From: Skermanella rosea
GTDB taxonomy: Bacteria; Pseudomonadota; Alphaproteobacteria; Azospirillales; Azospirillaceae
DNA: 64,000 bases
Direction: 5' to 3'
NCBI RefSeq assembly: GCF_016806835.2
Contig: NZ_CP086111.1
Coordinates: 1,161,001-1,225,000 of the forward strand
The position numbers were made by a program, and so were the translations under genes. The notes under the pieces are model-generated. The model searched no databases, was not told the DNA's origin, and saw only the letters and a list, made by a program, of their open reading frames with translations. Below are positions 1 to 9,326 of the stretch, piece after piece; positions within the stretch are counted from its first letter, which is position 1; every line of letters starts with the position of its first letter.

Positions 1-126
1 CGGGTTTGTCGCTGTAGTTGCGTAGTTTGGCGGGGATGTGATTCTGTTCGTGACGTTCTCAGGCGGAGGGCGTCACGAATGGACATTCAGGTTGATATCG
101 TCGGCCGTTTCAACGATGAACGGCTG

Positions 127-137
127 AAAAAAGGGGG
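127..137 (+). other. A6G5 homopolymer at a transposase frame change
   Basis: An ATG at 79 opens a frame that gives a plausible transposase amino end up to about 132. The rest of the transposase is in the -1 frame, which is open only from 120. The switch falls on six A followed by five G. Shifting back one base on this run yields a smooth ERLKK-RGRQLLQRMVERS join typical of the family. Either programmed -1 slippage or a lost base (A7 or G6 would restore one frame) explains it. Confidence 0.55.
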
Positions 138-155
138 CGGCAACTGCTGCAAAGG

Positions 156-1445
156 ATGGTCGAGCGCTCGACCGTCCGCATTCGGCGTTTGTCGAACGAC
201 CGGATCGAAGAGGCTCGCTTCGGGCGTTGGCTGAACAATGCCAAGGTAAGACTGGTGGAAATGGAATGCACGATCGGCGAGCAGATGCGGGCGCGCGTCG
301 TCGGCCTGCATGTTCTGGCCATCCAGGACACCAGCGAATTGAACTATCAGGCCCATGCCGGACGAACGCGGGGCCTGGGCACCGTGGGCAATGGCCGGGA
401 CGCCGGGCTGTTCGTCCATCCGGTGCTGGCGGTCGAGGCCGAAAGCGGAGCTTGTCTGGGACTTGTCGGAGCGCAGGTCTACGCCCGTCATGAAACCGCG
501 GCCAAGCACCGTCGGGCTCTGCCGATCGAGAGCAAGGAATCGATGCGCTGGCTGGAGGGCGCGCAGACAGCCAAGCACTATCTCGATACGGCCCGGCACG
601 TCACGGTCGTCGCCGACCGCGAAAGCGACATCTACGAGGAATGGGAGCGGCTGCCGGAAGCGGGTTTCGATCTTCTGACGCGGGCCTGCCGCGACAGGGC
701 GCTGGCCGGAGGCGGCTACTTATACGCCTGGAGCGACGCGCTGGCGGTGGCGGAGCGCTTCACGCTGGACCTTCCCGAACGCCCCGGCAAGCGCTCGGCC
801 CGCACGGCGACCCTGGAACTGCGCTACGGCGCGGTCGCGGTGAAACGGCCCAGGAACGGGACACACCCCGGCGCCGCACCGGCGCTCGCCCTTCGAATGG
901 TCGATGTTCGCGAAGTGGACGCCCCCGCCGGAGAAGACCCGGTACATTGGCGGCTGCTGACGACACATCAGGTCGAGGACACCGCAAAAGCCTTGGAAAT
1001 CGTGCTTTGGTACCGGCGGCGCTGGACCATCGAGCAGCTTTTCCGTACTCTCAAGACGCAGGGGCTGGATATCGAGTCGAGCCAGGTCGAAAGCGCCGAC
1101 GCCCTTCAGCGGCTGGCTTTCGCCGCCCTGGTCGCCGCCACGCACATCCTGCAACTGCTCGGCGTTCGCGACGGCGTCCTGGTTCGCCCGATCGACGACA
1201 CTTTCTCCGCACAGCAGGTCAGCGTCCTGATCGCCCTACAACCACGTCTGGAAGGCCGCACCGCCGCCCGCAAAAACCCACATCCGCCCGACACGCTGGC
1301 TTGGGCCGCATGGTTTATCGCCCGTTTGGGCGGCTGGGACGGCTATCCCAAATCCAAGCCGGCTGGACCCATCACTTTTGCCAGAGGCTACGCCCGTTTC
1401 GCAACAATGTGCGAGGGCGTAGCTCTCCGGCAAAAGATCTGTTGA
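156..1445 (+). CDS. IS4-family transposase (amino end in another frame)
   Basis: DDE transposase that would cut and rejoin the ends of its own element. The frame from this ATG gives 429 residues and contains the catalytic set: an Asp in AIQDTSE, an Asp in VVADRESDIY, and the IS4 Y-2-R-3-E-6-K signature in WYRRRWTIEQLFRTLK. The ATG at 156 is probably internal: family members start about 25 residues earlier, and that segment is found from ATG 79 in the neighbouring frame, joined across the homopolymer at 127-137. Without slippage the protein lacks its amino end, so activity is uncertain. The catalytic core is complete and undamaged, which favours a recent arrival or a working frameshift over an old relic. 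Confidence 0.8.
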   Translation: MVERSTVRIRRLSNDRIEEARFGRWLNNAKVRLVEMECTIGEQMRARVVGLHVLAIQDTSELNYQAHAGRTRGLGTVGNGRDAGLFVHPVLAVEAESGACLGLVGAQVYARHETAAKHRRALPIESKESMRWLEGAQTAKHYLDTARHVTVVADRESDIYEEWERLPEAGFDLLTRACRDRALAGGGYLYAWSDALAVAERFTLDLPERPGKRSARTATLELRYGAVAVKRPRNGTHPGAAPALALRMVDVREVDAPAGEDPVHWRLLTTHQVEDTAKALEIVLWYRRRWTIEQLFRTLKTQGLDIESSQVESADALQRLAFAALVAATHILQLLGVRDGVLVRPIDDTFSAQQVSVLIALQPRLEGRTAARKNPHPPDTLAWAAWFIARLGGWDGYPKSKPAGPITFARGYARFATMCEGVALRQKIC

Positions 1446-1452
1446 TAGACTA

Positions 1453-1485
1453 GCCCCCTTGGGGGAGAGGATCAGGGTGAGGGGG
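1453..1485. repeat. C-run/G-run palindromic intergenic repeat
   Basis: Just after the transposase stop lies a five-C, TT, five-G palindrome (1453-1464), continued by a purine-rich stretch. Read on the minus strand it resembles the ccctcaccctnancctctcccc type of intergenic repeat that I recall from many proteobacterial genomes. It may mark the target or right edge of the insertion sequence. No second copy was seen in this window. Confidence 0.35.
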
Positions 1486-1512
1486 TGCAGCACACAAGCG
1501 GACCCAACAGGA

Positions 1513-1767
1513 TCACCGCCCCGCACCCGACCCGGAAGCGGAAGCCAGCAAGACCAGCAGCAGCCCGCGCGGCAGCGCGCAGAAGGACAGGCCGACGCCG
1601 ACCAGGATCAGCCCCGCCTGAAGGACGGCGTCCAGCTCCATATGCAGCGGGCCGAAATGCACGTCGAACACGGGCATGAAACGCTGTAACCCGCTGCCGG
1701 CCGAGGGCAGGAGGATCAGCGGGAACAGCACTCCCCAGATGACCAGAAGCTTGCCGAGCGTGTGCAT
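1513..1767 (-). CDS. Small membrane protein, unknown
   Basis: A predicted 84-residue protein starting MHTLGKLL. The ATG at 1767 has a GGAGG six bases upstream, which is why I prefer it to the longer frame opening near 1866. Two hydrophobic segments (about residues 5-22 and 48-75) flank a short polar stretch containing PVFDVHFG, so a two-pass inner membrane protein is likely. It lies between the transposase and the terminase-like gene and is transcribed towards the former. I do not recognise the family. It could be a genuine small gene or a chance GC-rich frame; the ribosome-binding site and hydrophobic pattern favour a gene. Confidence 0.5.
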   Translation of the reverse strand: MHTLGKLLVIWGVLFPLILLPSAGSGLQRFMPVFDVHFGPLHMELDAVLQAGLILVGVGLSFCALPRGLLLVLLASASGSGAGR

Positions 1768-1945
1768 GGGTGGCCTCCATGGACGGCGACGCGGGTCAAG
1801 ATATCGAACGTCGCCGAATGAGTGGAGGGGCGGCGTCCCGCCGCCCATGGTGCGCGGGACGCGCACCCTCCGACCTGTCTTGCATTCACCGCGAAATCGA
1901 CTTAATGTTCATGAATTGTTCCCATCCGACCAAGGCGCCCCAGCC

Positions 1946-2593
1946 ATGCTCGACCAACAGTCCCCCACACAAGCCGCCTCCGCTCCGCCCGTGATCGTCC
2001 TGACCCCGCGCCAGGAAGCCTTCTGCCAAGCCATGGCCTGCAACGTCGGCGGGGCGGAGGCGGCGCGGCGGGCCGGGTACTCGCCCAAGGGGGCCAAGCA
2101 GCGTGCCGCGGTGCTGATGGGCCAGCCGGAAATCCGCGTCCGCATCGACCAGCTCCGCACCGACCGGCGGGACGTCCACAAGTCCGCCCTGGACCGCGCC
2201 GCCGAACTGGTCGAGACCATCGCGGGGGAGGCGCTGGAGCGCAAGAGCCTCGGGCTGGCGATGCGCGCGGTGGAGCTTGGCCTGAAGCTCCGCGGCGTGA
2301 TCCAGGACAAGCGCATCCCGCACCATTACCTGGGCGGCGACAGGCCGCACCCCGACGCCGACCTGGAGAACCTGGACTGTCCCCCGGAGGATGCCGATTA
2401 CCCCGAGGCCGCGCAGCCACCCGCGCCGGAGGCGGCGAAGCCCGCCGGCAAGCCCGCCGTCCCGCCGGCCGCCAAGCGGAATAGTGACCTTTCGGCCCGA
2501 AAAACAGTGACCTCCCCCAAGGCGGCGGCCCTGTTCGGCTCCACCTCCCTGTCGGCGCCGGTGCCGCCCCTCCGGGTGCCGGCCGTCGCCTGA
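1946..2593 (+). CDS. Terminase small subunit-like DNA-binding protein
   Basis: A 215-residue protein. Residues about 15-65 match the amino-terminal helix-turn-helix of phage terminase small subunits: LTPRQEAFCQAM, then AEAARRAGYSPKGAKQ and a QPEIRVRI segment. In phages this protein recognises packaging DNA for the large subunit. Here no large terminase, portal or capsid gene follows, so it is an orphan, probably a phage remnant or a domesticated regulator. The last 80 residues are Pro/Ala-rich and low in complexity. ATG 1946 was chosen because the match begins soon after it and an AAGG lies about ten bases upstream; the frame stays open further upstream without similarity. Confidence 0.65.
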   Translation: MLDQQSPTQAASAPPVIVLTPRQEAFCQAMACNVGGAEAARRAGYSPKGAKQRAAVLMGQPEIRVRIDQLRTDRRDVHKSALDRAAELVETIAGEALERKSLGLAMRAVELGLKLRGVIQDKRIPHHYLGGDRPHPDADLENLDCPPEDADYPEAAQPPAPEAAKPAGKPAVPPAAKRNSDLSARKTVTSPKAAALFGSTSLSAPVPPLRVPAVA

Positions 2594-2669
2594 ATCCCCG
2601 CCCCGCAGCGAAGATCACGTTCGTTTCGACCGACCACGCGCCCGACCGCGACGCCGCGACGCGTCCCCT

Positions 2670-4655
2670 CTACACCCCCCAGGGCACCGTCGTGCGGCGT
2701 TCCTCGATCAGGCCGCGATAGCGGGCCAGCGCCCACAGCGGGAAGATCGCGGCATAGCCATGATAGCGCAGGTAGAAGACCCGCGGGAAACCGACCGCCG
2801 TGAAGTCCTCCTCGTCCCACAGCCCCTCGGCGTTGCGGGCGTCGAGCAGGTAGCGGACGCCCCGCGCCACGGCGGCGCCGCGCACCTCGCCCGCCGCCAT
2901 CAGGCCGAGCAGCGCCCAGGCCGTCTGCGACGCCGTGCTCGGGCACCGGTCCTCGGCGATCCGGTCGGGCCAGTAGGAAACCCCGCCTTCGCCCCAGCCG
3001 CCGTCCGGGTTCTGGCGGGATGCCAGCCACTCCGCCGCCCGCCGCACCATCGGGTCGTCCGCCCGGATGCCGGCCGCGTTCAACCCGCACAGCGCCGACC
3101 AGGTGCCGTAGATATAGTTGGTGCCCCAGCGGCCGAACCAGGAGCCGTTCGGTTCCTGCTCCCGCCGGATGAAGTCGATCCCGGTCGCGACGGCCGGGTG
3201 GTCCCGGTCGAGCCCGAGCTGGGCCAGCATCCCGATGCAGCGCGCCGTCACGTCCACCGTCGGCGGGTCGAGCAGGGCGCCGTGGTCGGCGAAGGGGATG
3301 TAGTTCAGGTAATGGCTGTTGTTGTCGGCGTCGAACGCGCCCCAGCCGCCGTTGGTGCTCTGAAGCCCCTCGATCCACTCGCGCCCGCGGTCGATCGCCG
3401 TGGTGAACAGCTCCGCCTCGCAGCGGTCCAGCGCCATCACGACCACGGCGGTATCGTCGGTGTCGGGATAGTGGGGGTTGGCGTACTGGAACGGCCAGCC
3501 GCCCGGCCGCACTCCAGGCCGGCGCCAGCTCCAGTCGCCCTGGCAGTCCAGCACCTGGCGGTCGGCCAGCCAATGGGCCGCCCGCAGGGCCATGGCCCGC
3601 GCCGCCGGGCTGCCGGCCTCCGCCAGGGCGTGGCAGGCCAGCGAGGTGTCCCAGACCGGGGACAGGCAGGGCTGGCACAGGATCTCGTCGCCCCGGCGCA
3701 GCAGCAGCTTGTCCATGGCCCGGCGGGCGGTCGCCGCGTCGGGATGGTCGATGGGATAGCCCAGGCAGTCATACATCAGGATCGCGTTGACCATCGCCGG
3801 GAAGATCGCGCCCAGCCCGTCCTCGCCGTTCAGCCGCTCGGTCACGAAGCTCACGGCGCGCTGGATCGCGGTCCGCCGGCCGGTCTTCGGCAGGCGCGGC
3901 TCGATCAGCAGCAGGAAGCTGTCCAGCCCGCGGAACAGCCGGGCCAGCGCCGTGTCGTCGGGCGCGGAGTGCCAGTCGGCGACCCGGTCGGCCGGCACGG
4001 TGAACAGCTCCGGGACGCCGACGCCGCGCGGGTTGCGCGCCTTCGGCTTGTTCGCCATCACGACCAGCAGCGGCACGACCACGGTCCGCGACCAGTAGGA
4101 GATCCGGGAGATGTGGATCGGCGACCAGGCCGGCAGGTTCAGGATCTCGACCGGCATGGCCGGCACCCCGCGCCACGGGATCTGGCCGAACAGCGCCAGC
4201 AGGATGCGGGTGAAGACGTTGCAGCGGGCGGCACCGCCGTGGGCCAGGATCGCATCGCGCGCCCGCCTCATGTGCGGCGCGTCGGGCGGATCGCCGGCCG
4301 CCTTCAGCGCGAAATAGGCCTTCACCGAACAGCTCACGTCCATGGCACCGCCGTGGAACAGCGGCCATCCGCCGTCCTCGCCCTGCCGGCGCCGGATGAA
4401 GGTCGCGAGGCCGGTCTCCACCTCCGGGTCGATCTCGTCCAGGAAATGCTGGAGCAGGATGTGCTCCGCCGGGATGGTCACGTCCGCCTCGAGCGGGAAG
4501 ACCCAGTGCCCGTCGGGCTGCTGGAGCCGCCCGAAGGCGGCTTCCGCCGCGGCAACCGCCTCGGTCACGTCGATGGCTGGATCAACTGCCCCGTCGGCCG
4601 GATATTCTTGGGAACCGAGGCCTTCGGGACCAACGCCCGTCCGCGGGAGAAGCAT
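2670..4655 (-). CDS. shc: Squalene-hopene cyclase
   Basis: Cyclises squalene to hopene/hopanol, the first committed step of hopanoid membrane lipids; the family is a monotopic membrane enzyme. The 661-residue protein has the normal family length. It carries the catalytic acid motif DTDD (around residue 396), several QW repeats such as QPDGHW, QSTNGGW, QEPNGSW and QNPDGGW, and the WSPIHISRISYWSRT region. I start at ATG 4655 (MLLPRTG); an upstream in-frame ATG at 4742 adds 29 residues of unconvincing composition. No other hopanoid (hpn) or squalene synthesis gene lies within the window on either side, so the gene is detached from the usual cluster. It is divergent from the clpA-like gene. Confidence 0.95.
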   Translation of the reverse strand: MLLPRTGVGPEGLGSQEYPADGAVDPAIDVTEAVAAAEAAFGRLQQPDGHWVFPLEADVTIPAEHILLQHFLDEIDPEVETGLATFIRRRQGEDGGWPLFHGGAMDVSCSVKAYFALKAAGDPPDAPHMRRARDAILAHGGAARCNVFTRILLALFGQIPWRGVPAMPVEILNLPAWSPIHISRISYWSRTVVVPLLVVMANKPKARNPRGVGVPELFTVPADRVADWHSAPDDTALARLFRGLDSFLLLIEPRLPKTGRRTAIQRAVSFVTERLNGEDGLGAIFPAMVNAILMYDCLGYPIDHPDAATARRAMDKLLLRRGDEILCQPCLSPVWDTSLACHALAEAGSPAARAMALRAAHWLADRQVLDCQGDWSWRRPGVRPGGWPFQYANPHYPDTDDTAVVVMALDRCEAELFTTAIDRGREWIEGLQSTNGGWGAFDADNNSHYLNYIPFADHGALLDPPTVDVTARCIGMLAQLGLDRDHPAVATGIDFIRREQEPNGSWFGRWGTNYIYGTWSALCGLNAAGIRADDPMVRRAAEWLASRQNPDGGWGEGGVSYWPDRIAEDRCPSTASQTAWALLGLMAAGEVRGAAVARGVRYLLDARNAEGLWDEEDFTAVGFPRVFYLRYHGYAAIFPLWALARYRGLIEERRTTVPWGV

Positions 4656-4977
4656 GCTCGCCCACCTGCTGTTGGTCGGATTGGAGTGATTGCACCAGAG
4701 GATATTTGATGTTGCCCTGCAACCACCCTTATGCCGCAGCATGCCCCGGTGTCATCAACGCAAAAGGCGACGGACCCCTCCGGACGGCGATGCAGCATTC
4801 AGGCTTGGCGGGCGGACGGATGTATTCCGCGTCGAGCCCGGCAGTAATGACGGGTTGATGATGTTATGGTTAATAATTGATTCACTATGTCGAAAGTAAG
4901 ACTCCTGTCCAGGAGCGCGACCGCAAGGCGCCAGCGGGACCGCCGGCACAGCCAACCAGGACAGGAGAGGCCAGCCC
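4656..4977. promoter_or_regulatory. Divergent intergenic region shc / clpA-like
   Basis: A 322-base gap between two divergent genes, so it should hold both promoters. An AT-rich island at about 4856-4890 stands out from the GC-rich surroundings and is the best place for the promoter of the rightward gene. No convincing -35/-10 pair with standard spacing and no heat-shock consensus could be assigned. No small gene with a credible ribosome-binding site was seen. Confidence 0.4.
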
Positions 4978-7227
4978 ATGCTCAGCAACGCCGCCGCACA
5001 GTCCGTCAGGAACGCGTATCAGCTCGCCGCCCAGTACGGCCATGCGGCACCGGGACAGGAGCACCTGCTGCTGTCCCTGACCGGCGACGTCGATGCCGTC
5101 GCCGCCCTGATGGCGTGCGAGGCCGATCCCCGGGCCATCCACCGCGAGATCGACCGGCTGCTGCCGCGTCTTCCCCAGCGGCCCCAGGGCGACGACGCGG
5201 TGGAGCGGACGATCCAGCGGGCCGAGCGTTTCAAGCCCGAGGCCCCGTGCGACGGCGCCTGCCTGCTGCTGGCGCTGCTGGTGGACCGGGCCGCCGGCGC
5301 CGCCGCCATCCTCCGGCGCCACGGCGTCACGCGCGATCGGATCGTCGACCACATGGTCCAGCGCGACGTGGAGGCCCGTCGCCGCAAGGCCCCGCAGCGG
5401 GCGCTGGACGCGTCCGATCCCCCGGCGGCGCCCGCCGCCGACGGCGCGCTCGCCACGTACTGCGTCGATCTCAACGCCAAGGCGGCCGAGGGCCGGATCG
5501 ACCCCGTGATCGGCCGCGACGCGGCGATCGAGCGGACCGTCCAGATCCTGTGCCGGCGCACCAAGAACAATCCGATCCTGGTCGGCGAGCCGGGCGTCGG
5601 CAAGACCGCCATCGCCGAGGGGCTGGCGCTGCGGATCGTCGAGGGGGAGGCCCCCGACGCGCTCAGGGGCACCCGCATCTTCGCGCTGGACCTGGGCGCC
5701 CTGGTGGCCGGCACCCGCTACCGCGGCGACTTCGAGGAACGGGTCAAGGCGGTCGTCACCGAGCTGGGCAGGACGCCCGGCGCCGTGCTGTTCATCGACG
5801 AGATCCACACCATCATCGGCGCCGGCGGGTCGGGCGGCGCCATGGACGCCGCCAACCTGCTGAAACCGGCCCTCGCCGAGGGGACGCTGCGCTGCGTCGG
5901 CGCCACGACCTACCGGGAATACCGCCAGCATATCGAGCGCGACCCGGCGCTCGCCCGCCGGTTCGGCAAGATCGACGTCGCCGAGCCCTCGGTCGAGGAT
6001 GCGGTCGCGATCCTCGAAGGCGTCGCGGACCGCTACGCCGACCATCACCGGGTGATCTACAGCGGCGACGCGATCCGCGCCGCGGTCGAGCTGTCGGCCC
6101 GCTTCATCACCGACCGGCACCTGCCGGACAAGGCGATCGACGTCCTGGACGAAGCCGGCGCCATGGCCCGGCTCGACGCCGGCCGGGCCTGGCCGCGGCG
6201 GATCGAGGCGCCCGACATCGAGGCGGTCGTCGCCCGCATCGCCAACATGCCGGTCCGCCGCGCCGGCCGGGACGAGCGCGCGGCGCTGCGCGGCCTGGAA
6301 GCCGACCTGAAGGCGGCGGTGTTCGGGCAGGACGCGGCGATCCAGGCGGTGGCATCGGCGGTCAAGGTCGCCCGGTCCGGCCTGCGCGACCCGGAGAAGC
6401 CGATGGGCTCCTACCTGTTCGCCGGCCCGACCGGCGTCGGCAAGACCGAGATCGCGCGCCGGCTCGCCGAGACGCTGGGCGTCCCGCTGCTGCGCTTCGA
6501 CATGTCGGAATACATGGAGCGGCACACCGTCAGCCGCCTGATCGGGGCGCCGCCGGGCTATGTCGGCTTCGACCAGGAGGGCCTGCTGACCTCGGCCGTG
6601 TCGAAGGCGCCCCATGCCGTCCTGCTGCTGGACGAGATCGAGAAGGCCCATCCGGACCTGTTCGCGCTGCTGCTCCAGGTCATGGACGCCGGCCGGCTGA
6701 CCGACAGCTCCGGCCGGACCGTCGATTTCCGCCATGTCGTCCTGATCATGACCACCAACGCCGGCGCCGCCGAGATGGTCCGCCCCGCCATGGGATTCGG
6801 CATGCAGGCCGCCTCCGGCCCCGATGCCGACGCCGCGGTGGCGGCGGTCAACCGGCTGTTCTCGCCGGAGTTCCGCAACCGGCTGGATGCCACGGTGCAG
6901 TTCCGGCCGCTGGAGCCCACCACCGTCCGGCTGATCGCGCGGTCGCACCTGGACCGGCTCGCGGAACAGCTCGCCGACCGCAACGTCGCGCTCGACGCCA
7001 GCCCCGAGGCCCTGGACTGGCTGGCCGCGCGGGGCTTCGACCCGGCCCTGGGCGCCCGCCCGCTGGCGCGCCTGATCGAGCGCGCGGTCAAGCTGCCGCT
7101 GGCCGAGCATCTCCTGTCCGGCGATCTCGATGGCGGCGGCCGGGTCAGGCTGGCGGTGGCCGACGGGAAGCTTGACCTGTCGGTGGACCGGACCCATGTC
7201 AGGTCGTCGGAATACGAACCGGCATAG
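4978..7227 (+). CDS. clpA: ClpA-type AAA+ unfoldase, ATP-binding subunit
   Basis: Hsp100 unfoldase that feeds substrates to ClpP using ATP. The 749 residues show a Clp amino-terminal domain, a first AAA module with Walker A GEPGVGKT (from residue 202) and FIDEIH, and a second with GPTGVGKT (from residue 483) and [10 protein letters not shown]. There is no long ClpB-type middle coiled coil, so ClpA rather than ClpB. An MGFG tripeptide loop near residue 605 is in the place of the IGF/IGL ClpP-binding loop, suggesting ClpP docking. The start follows an AGGAGAGG site. clpS, which usually precedes clpA, is absent, so this may be a second clpA paralogue with its own adaptor. Confidence 0.9.
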   Translation: MLSNAAAQSVRNAYQLAAQYGHAAPGQEHLLLSLTGDVDAVAALMACEADPRAIHREIDRLLPRLPQRPQGDDAVERTIQRAERFKPEAPCDGACLLLALLVDRAAGAAAILRRHGVTRDRIVDHMVQRDVEARRRKAPQRALDASDPPAAPAADGALATYCVDLNAKAAEGRIDPVIGRDAAIERTVQILCRRTKNNPILVGEPGVGKTAIAEGLALRIVEGEAPDALRGTRIFALDLGALVAGTRYRGDFEERVKAVVTELGRTPGAVLFIDEIHTIIGAGGSGGAMDAANLLKPALAEGTLRCVGATTYREYRQHIERDPALARRFGKIDVAEPSVEDAVAILEGVADRYADHHRVIYSGDAIRAAVELSARFITDRHLPDKAIDVLDEAGAMARLDAGRAWPRRIEAPDIEAVVARIANMPVRRAGRDERAALRGLEADLKAAVFGQDAAIQAVASAVKVARSGLRDPEKPMGSYLFAGPTGVGKTEIARRLAETLGVPLLRFDMSEYMERHTVSRLIGAPPGYVGFDQEGLLTSAVSKAPHAVLLLDEIEKAHPDLFALLLQVMDAGRLTDSSGRTVDFRHVVLIMTTNAGAAEMVRPAMGFGMQAASGPDADAAVAAVNRLFSPEFRNRLDATVQFRPLEPTTVRLIARSHLDRLAEQLADRNVALDASPEALDWLAARGFDPALGARPLARLIERAVKLPLAEHLLSGDLDGGGRVRLAVADGKLDLSVDRTHVRSSEYEPA

Positions 7228-7360
7228 GCCCTCCCGGCGCCTCGCCTCACTCACGCCATCATCGGGCGCTCCACTGGGTCAGGCTGGGACATTCCGGGAA
7301 AGAACGAAGCCGGGACGGCTCAACCGTTCCGGCCCAGCAGTCCTGGAGTTCTCTGACGCT

Positions 7361-9313
7361 ATGACCAGCAGGAGCGACGCCGTATCGTCGGTATCGGCGA
7401 GCGGGACCCTCGCCCAGGTGCTTTCGGCGCTGGCGCTGGAAGTGCCCGATACCGACGTGCTGCTTCGGATCGTCGACCGGGTGCCGGCCGCCGTCGCCAT
7501 CGTGCGCGGGCCGGAACTCCGCTACACCCTCGTCAACGAGGCCTACGCGGCGATCCCCCCGGCGCCCGTCCCGATGCTGGGGCGGACGATCGCCGAGGTG
7601 TTCCCCGATATCCCCGCGGAGCAGCTCGCCGCCATCTCGAAGGTCTGGCGGACCGGCGAGCCGCTCAGCCTCCGGCAGCACCGCTCGATCTACGCCCGCG
7701 GCGGGCGCGAGACCTTCTGGGACGTGGAGTTCATCCCGCTTCAGGCGACCGGGAGGACCGTGGACGGCGTCCTGATCATCGCGCAGGAGGTCACCCGCCG
7801 GGTCAGGGCGGAGCGCAGCGGCGAGGAGCTCCGCACCAGCGAGGCCCGGCTTACCATAGCGCTGGAAGCCGCCGAAGTGGGGGCCTGGAGCATGCGCGGC
7901 GACAGCCGGCAGTTCGTCGCGTCCCGCCATGCGGCGGCGCTCCAGGGCCTGCCGGCGGAGACGCCGTTCGGCCTGGACGAGGGGCTGGCCGTGGTCCATC
8001 CGGACGACCGCGCGAGGGTGGCCGACCGGATCGACCGGGCGATCGCCGAAAAGGGCACGCTGGAGGTCGAGTACCGCCTGAACCCCGCCGTCACGGCGCC
8101 GGGTGCGGAACCGGGCGTGGATCGGGATGGGGAACGCTGGTTCGTGGCGCGCGGCCGCTGGATGCCCGATGGAACCCTCGGGGGAAGCCCGGAGGGCGGC
8201 CAGATGTTCGGCATCGTCCGCGACATCACCGCCCGCAAGAGGGCCGACGGCGAGCGGGAACGGCTGATCGCCCGCATGTCCGCCGACAATGCCCGTTTCG
8301 AGGCCCTGGTCGACAGCATGCCCGCCGGCGTCCTGGTGGCGGAGGCGCCCGGCGGGCGGATCATCTACGGCAACCGACGGGTCGAGGAGATCCTGCGGCA
8401 CGGGGTGCTGCCCTCCCGCGACGTGGCAAGCTACGGCGAATGGGTCGGCTGGCACGCCGACGGCAGGCCGGTCGACCCTCGGGAATGGCCCCTGGCGCGG
8501 GCCCTGGAAGGCGAGGTGATCGCCGGCGACGAGCTGCTATACCGGCGCGGCGACGGGACCACCGGCTGGATCCGGGTCAGCGGCGCGCCGATCGTGGACG
8601 GCGCGGGCGCCATCATCGGCAGCGTGGTGGCGCTCTACGACATCGACCGGGAGAAGCGGGCGGAGGCGGCCCTGCGCGGCAGCGAGGAGCGCGTGCGCAA
8701 GGTCGTGGACAGCAAGGACATGCTCCTGAAGGAGGTCAACCACCGGGTCAAGAACTCGCTCCAGCTCGTCGCCAGCCTGCTCAACCTCCAGGGCCGGCAG
8801 ATCGACGATCCCCGCAGCCGCCAAGCCTTCCAGGATGCCGTGTCCCGGGTCAACGCGATCGCGCAGGTCCACGAGCAGCTCTACAAGAACGACGACGTGC
8901 GGCGGGTCGAGTTCGGCGCTTATCTCCAGACCCTCTGCACCCTCTACGGCGGCGGCGGAAACGTCTCCGTCCGGACCGAGCCGGTCGAGGTCCCGACCGA
9001 CTCGGCCATTCCGCTCGGGCTGCTGGCGGTGGAACTGCTGACCAACGCCCTCAAGCACGCGGGTCCGGGCATGGCCGGGCGCCCGGTCGAGATCAGCTTC
9101 GGCCGCGCCGGCGGCGACGCGCTCCGCCTGACCGTGCGCGATCACGGGCCGGGCATCGCGCCGCACTTCCTCGATCCGCGCAATCGCCGGCGGAGCGACA
9201 GCCTGGGCATGCGCCTGATCGAATCCCTGGCGTCCCAGCTCGACGCCGCGCTGTCGGTCGACAATCTGGACCCCGGCGCGCGCTGGACCCTCGTGCTGCC
9301 GGCTGCGGCGTGA
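7361..9313 (+). CDS. Multi-PAS HisKA_2 sensor histidine kinase
   Basis: A soluble 650-residue kinase: three PAS-like sensor segments (about residues 30-140, 165-290 and 305-430), then a HisKA_2 dimerisation domain with the phosphoacceptor His near 461 in EVNHRVKNSLQL, and a HATPase domain with ELLTNALKHAG and RDHGPGIA. HisKA_2 kinases in alphaproteobacteria often act on single-domain regulators or on PhyR in the general stress response; the target here is unknown since no response regulator is adjacent. No membrane segment is seen, so the signal is probably cytoplasmic (redox, light or small ligand through PAS). ATG 7361 is the first start after clpA that leads straight into conserved sequence. 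The YqaA-like gene follows after 13 bases. Confidence 0.88.
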   Translation: MTSRSDAVSSVSASGTLAQVLSALALEVPDTDVLLRIVDRVPAAVAIVRGPELRYTLVNEAYAAIPPAPVPMLGRTIAEVFPDIPAEQLAAISKVWRTGEPLSLRQHRSIYARGGRETFWDVEFIPLQATGRTVDGVLIIAQEVTRRVRAERSGEELRTSEARLTIALEAAEVGAWSMRGDSRQFVASRHAAALQGLPAETPFGLDEGLAVVHPDDRARVADRIDRAIAEKGTLEVEYRLNPAVTAPGAEPGVDRDGERWFVARGRWMPDGTLGGSPEGGQMFGIVRDITARKRADGERERLIARMSADNARFEALVDSMPAGVLVAEAPGGRIIYGNRRVEEILRHGVLPSRDVASYGEWVGWHADGRPVDPREWPLARALEGEVIAGDELLYRRGDGTTGWIRVSGAPIVDGAGAIIGSVVALYDIDREKRAEAALRGSEERVRKVVDSKDMLLKEVNHRVKNSLQLVASLLNLQGRQIDDPRSRQAFQDAVSRVNAIAQVHEQLYKNDDVRRVEFGAYLQTLCTLYGGGGNVSVRTEPVEVPTDSAIPLGLLAVELLTNALKHAGPGMAGRPVEISFGRAGGDALRLTVRDHGPGIAPHFLDPRNRRRSDSLGMRLIESLASQLDAALSVDNLDPGARWTLVLPAAA

Positions 9314-9326
9314 GGCGGCCTGGCCG

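Larger units (their letters stand above)
1..1445 (+). mobile_element. IS4-family insertion sequence, partial
   Basis: The window opens inside or just upstream of an insertion sequence whose only gene is an IS4-type transposase ending at 1445. No inverted repeat could be matched between bases 1-78 and the sequence after the transposase stop, so the left end probably lies before the window and the right end is not defined. The element sits beside a phage-like terminase gene, which makes this corner the most accessory-looking part of the window. Confidence 0.6.

Noticed and set aside
2760-4709. Long open frame (about 650 codons) opposite shc
   Set aside because: It is antisense to a clear enzyme gene and its translation is Arg/Pro/Gly/His-rich without domains, a usual effect of high third-position GC.
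4885-7254. Long open frame opposite clpA (about 790 codons)
   Set aside because: Antisense shadow with low-complexity composition; the clpA frame carries all AAA+ motifs.
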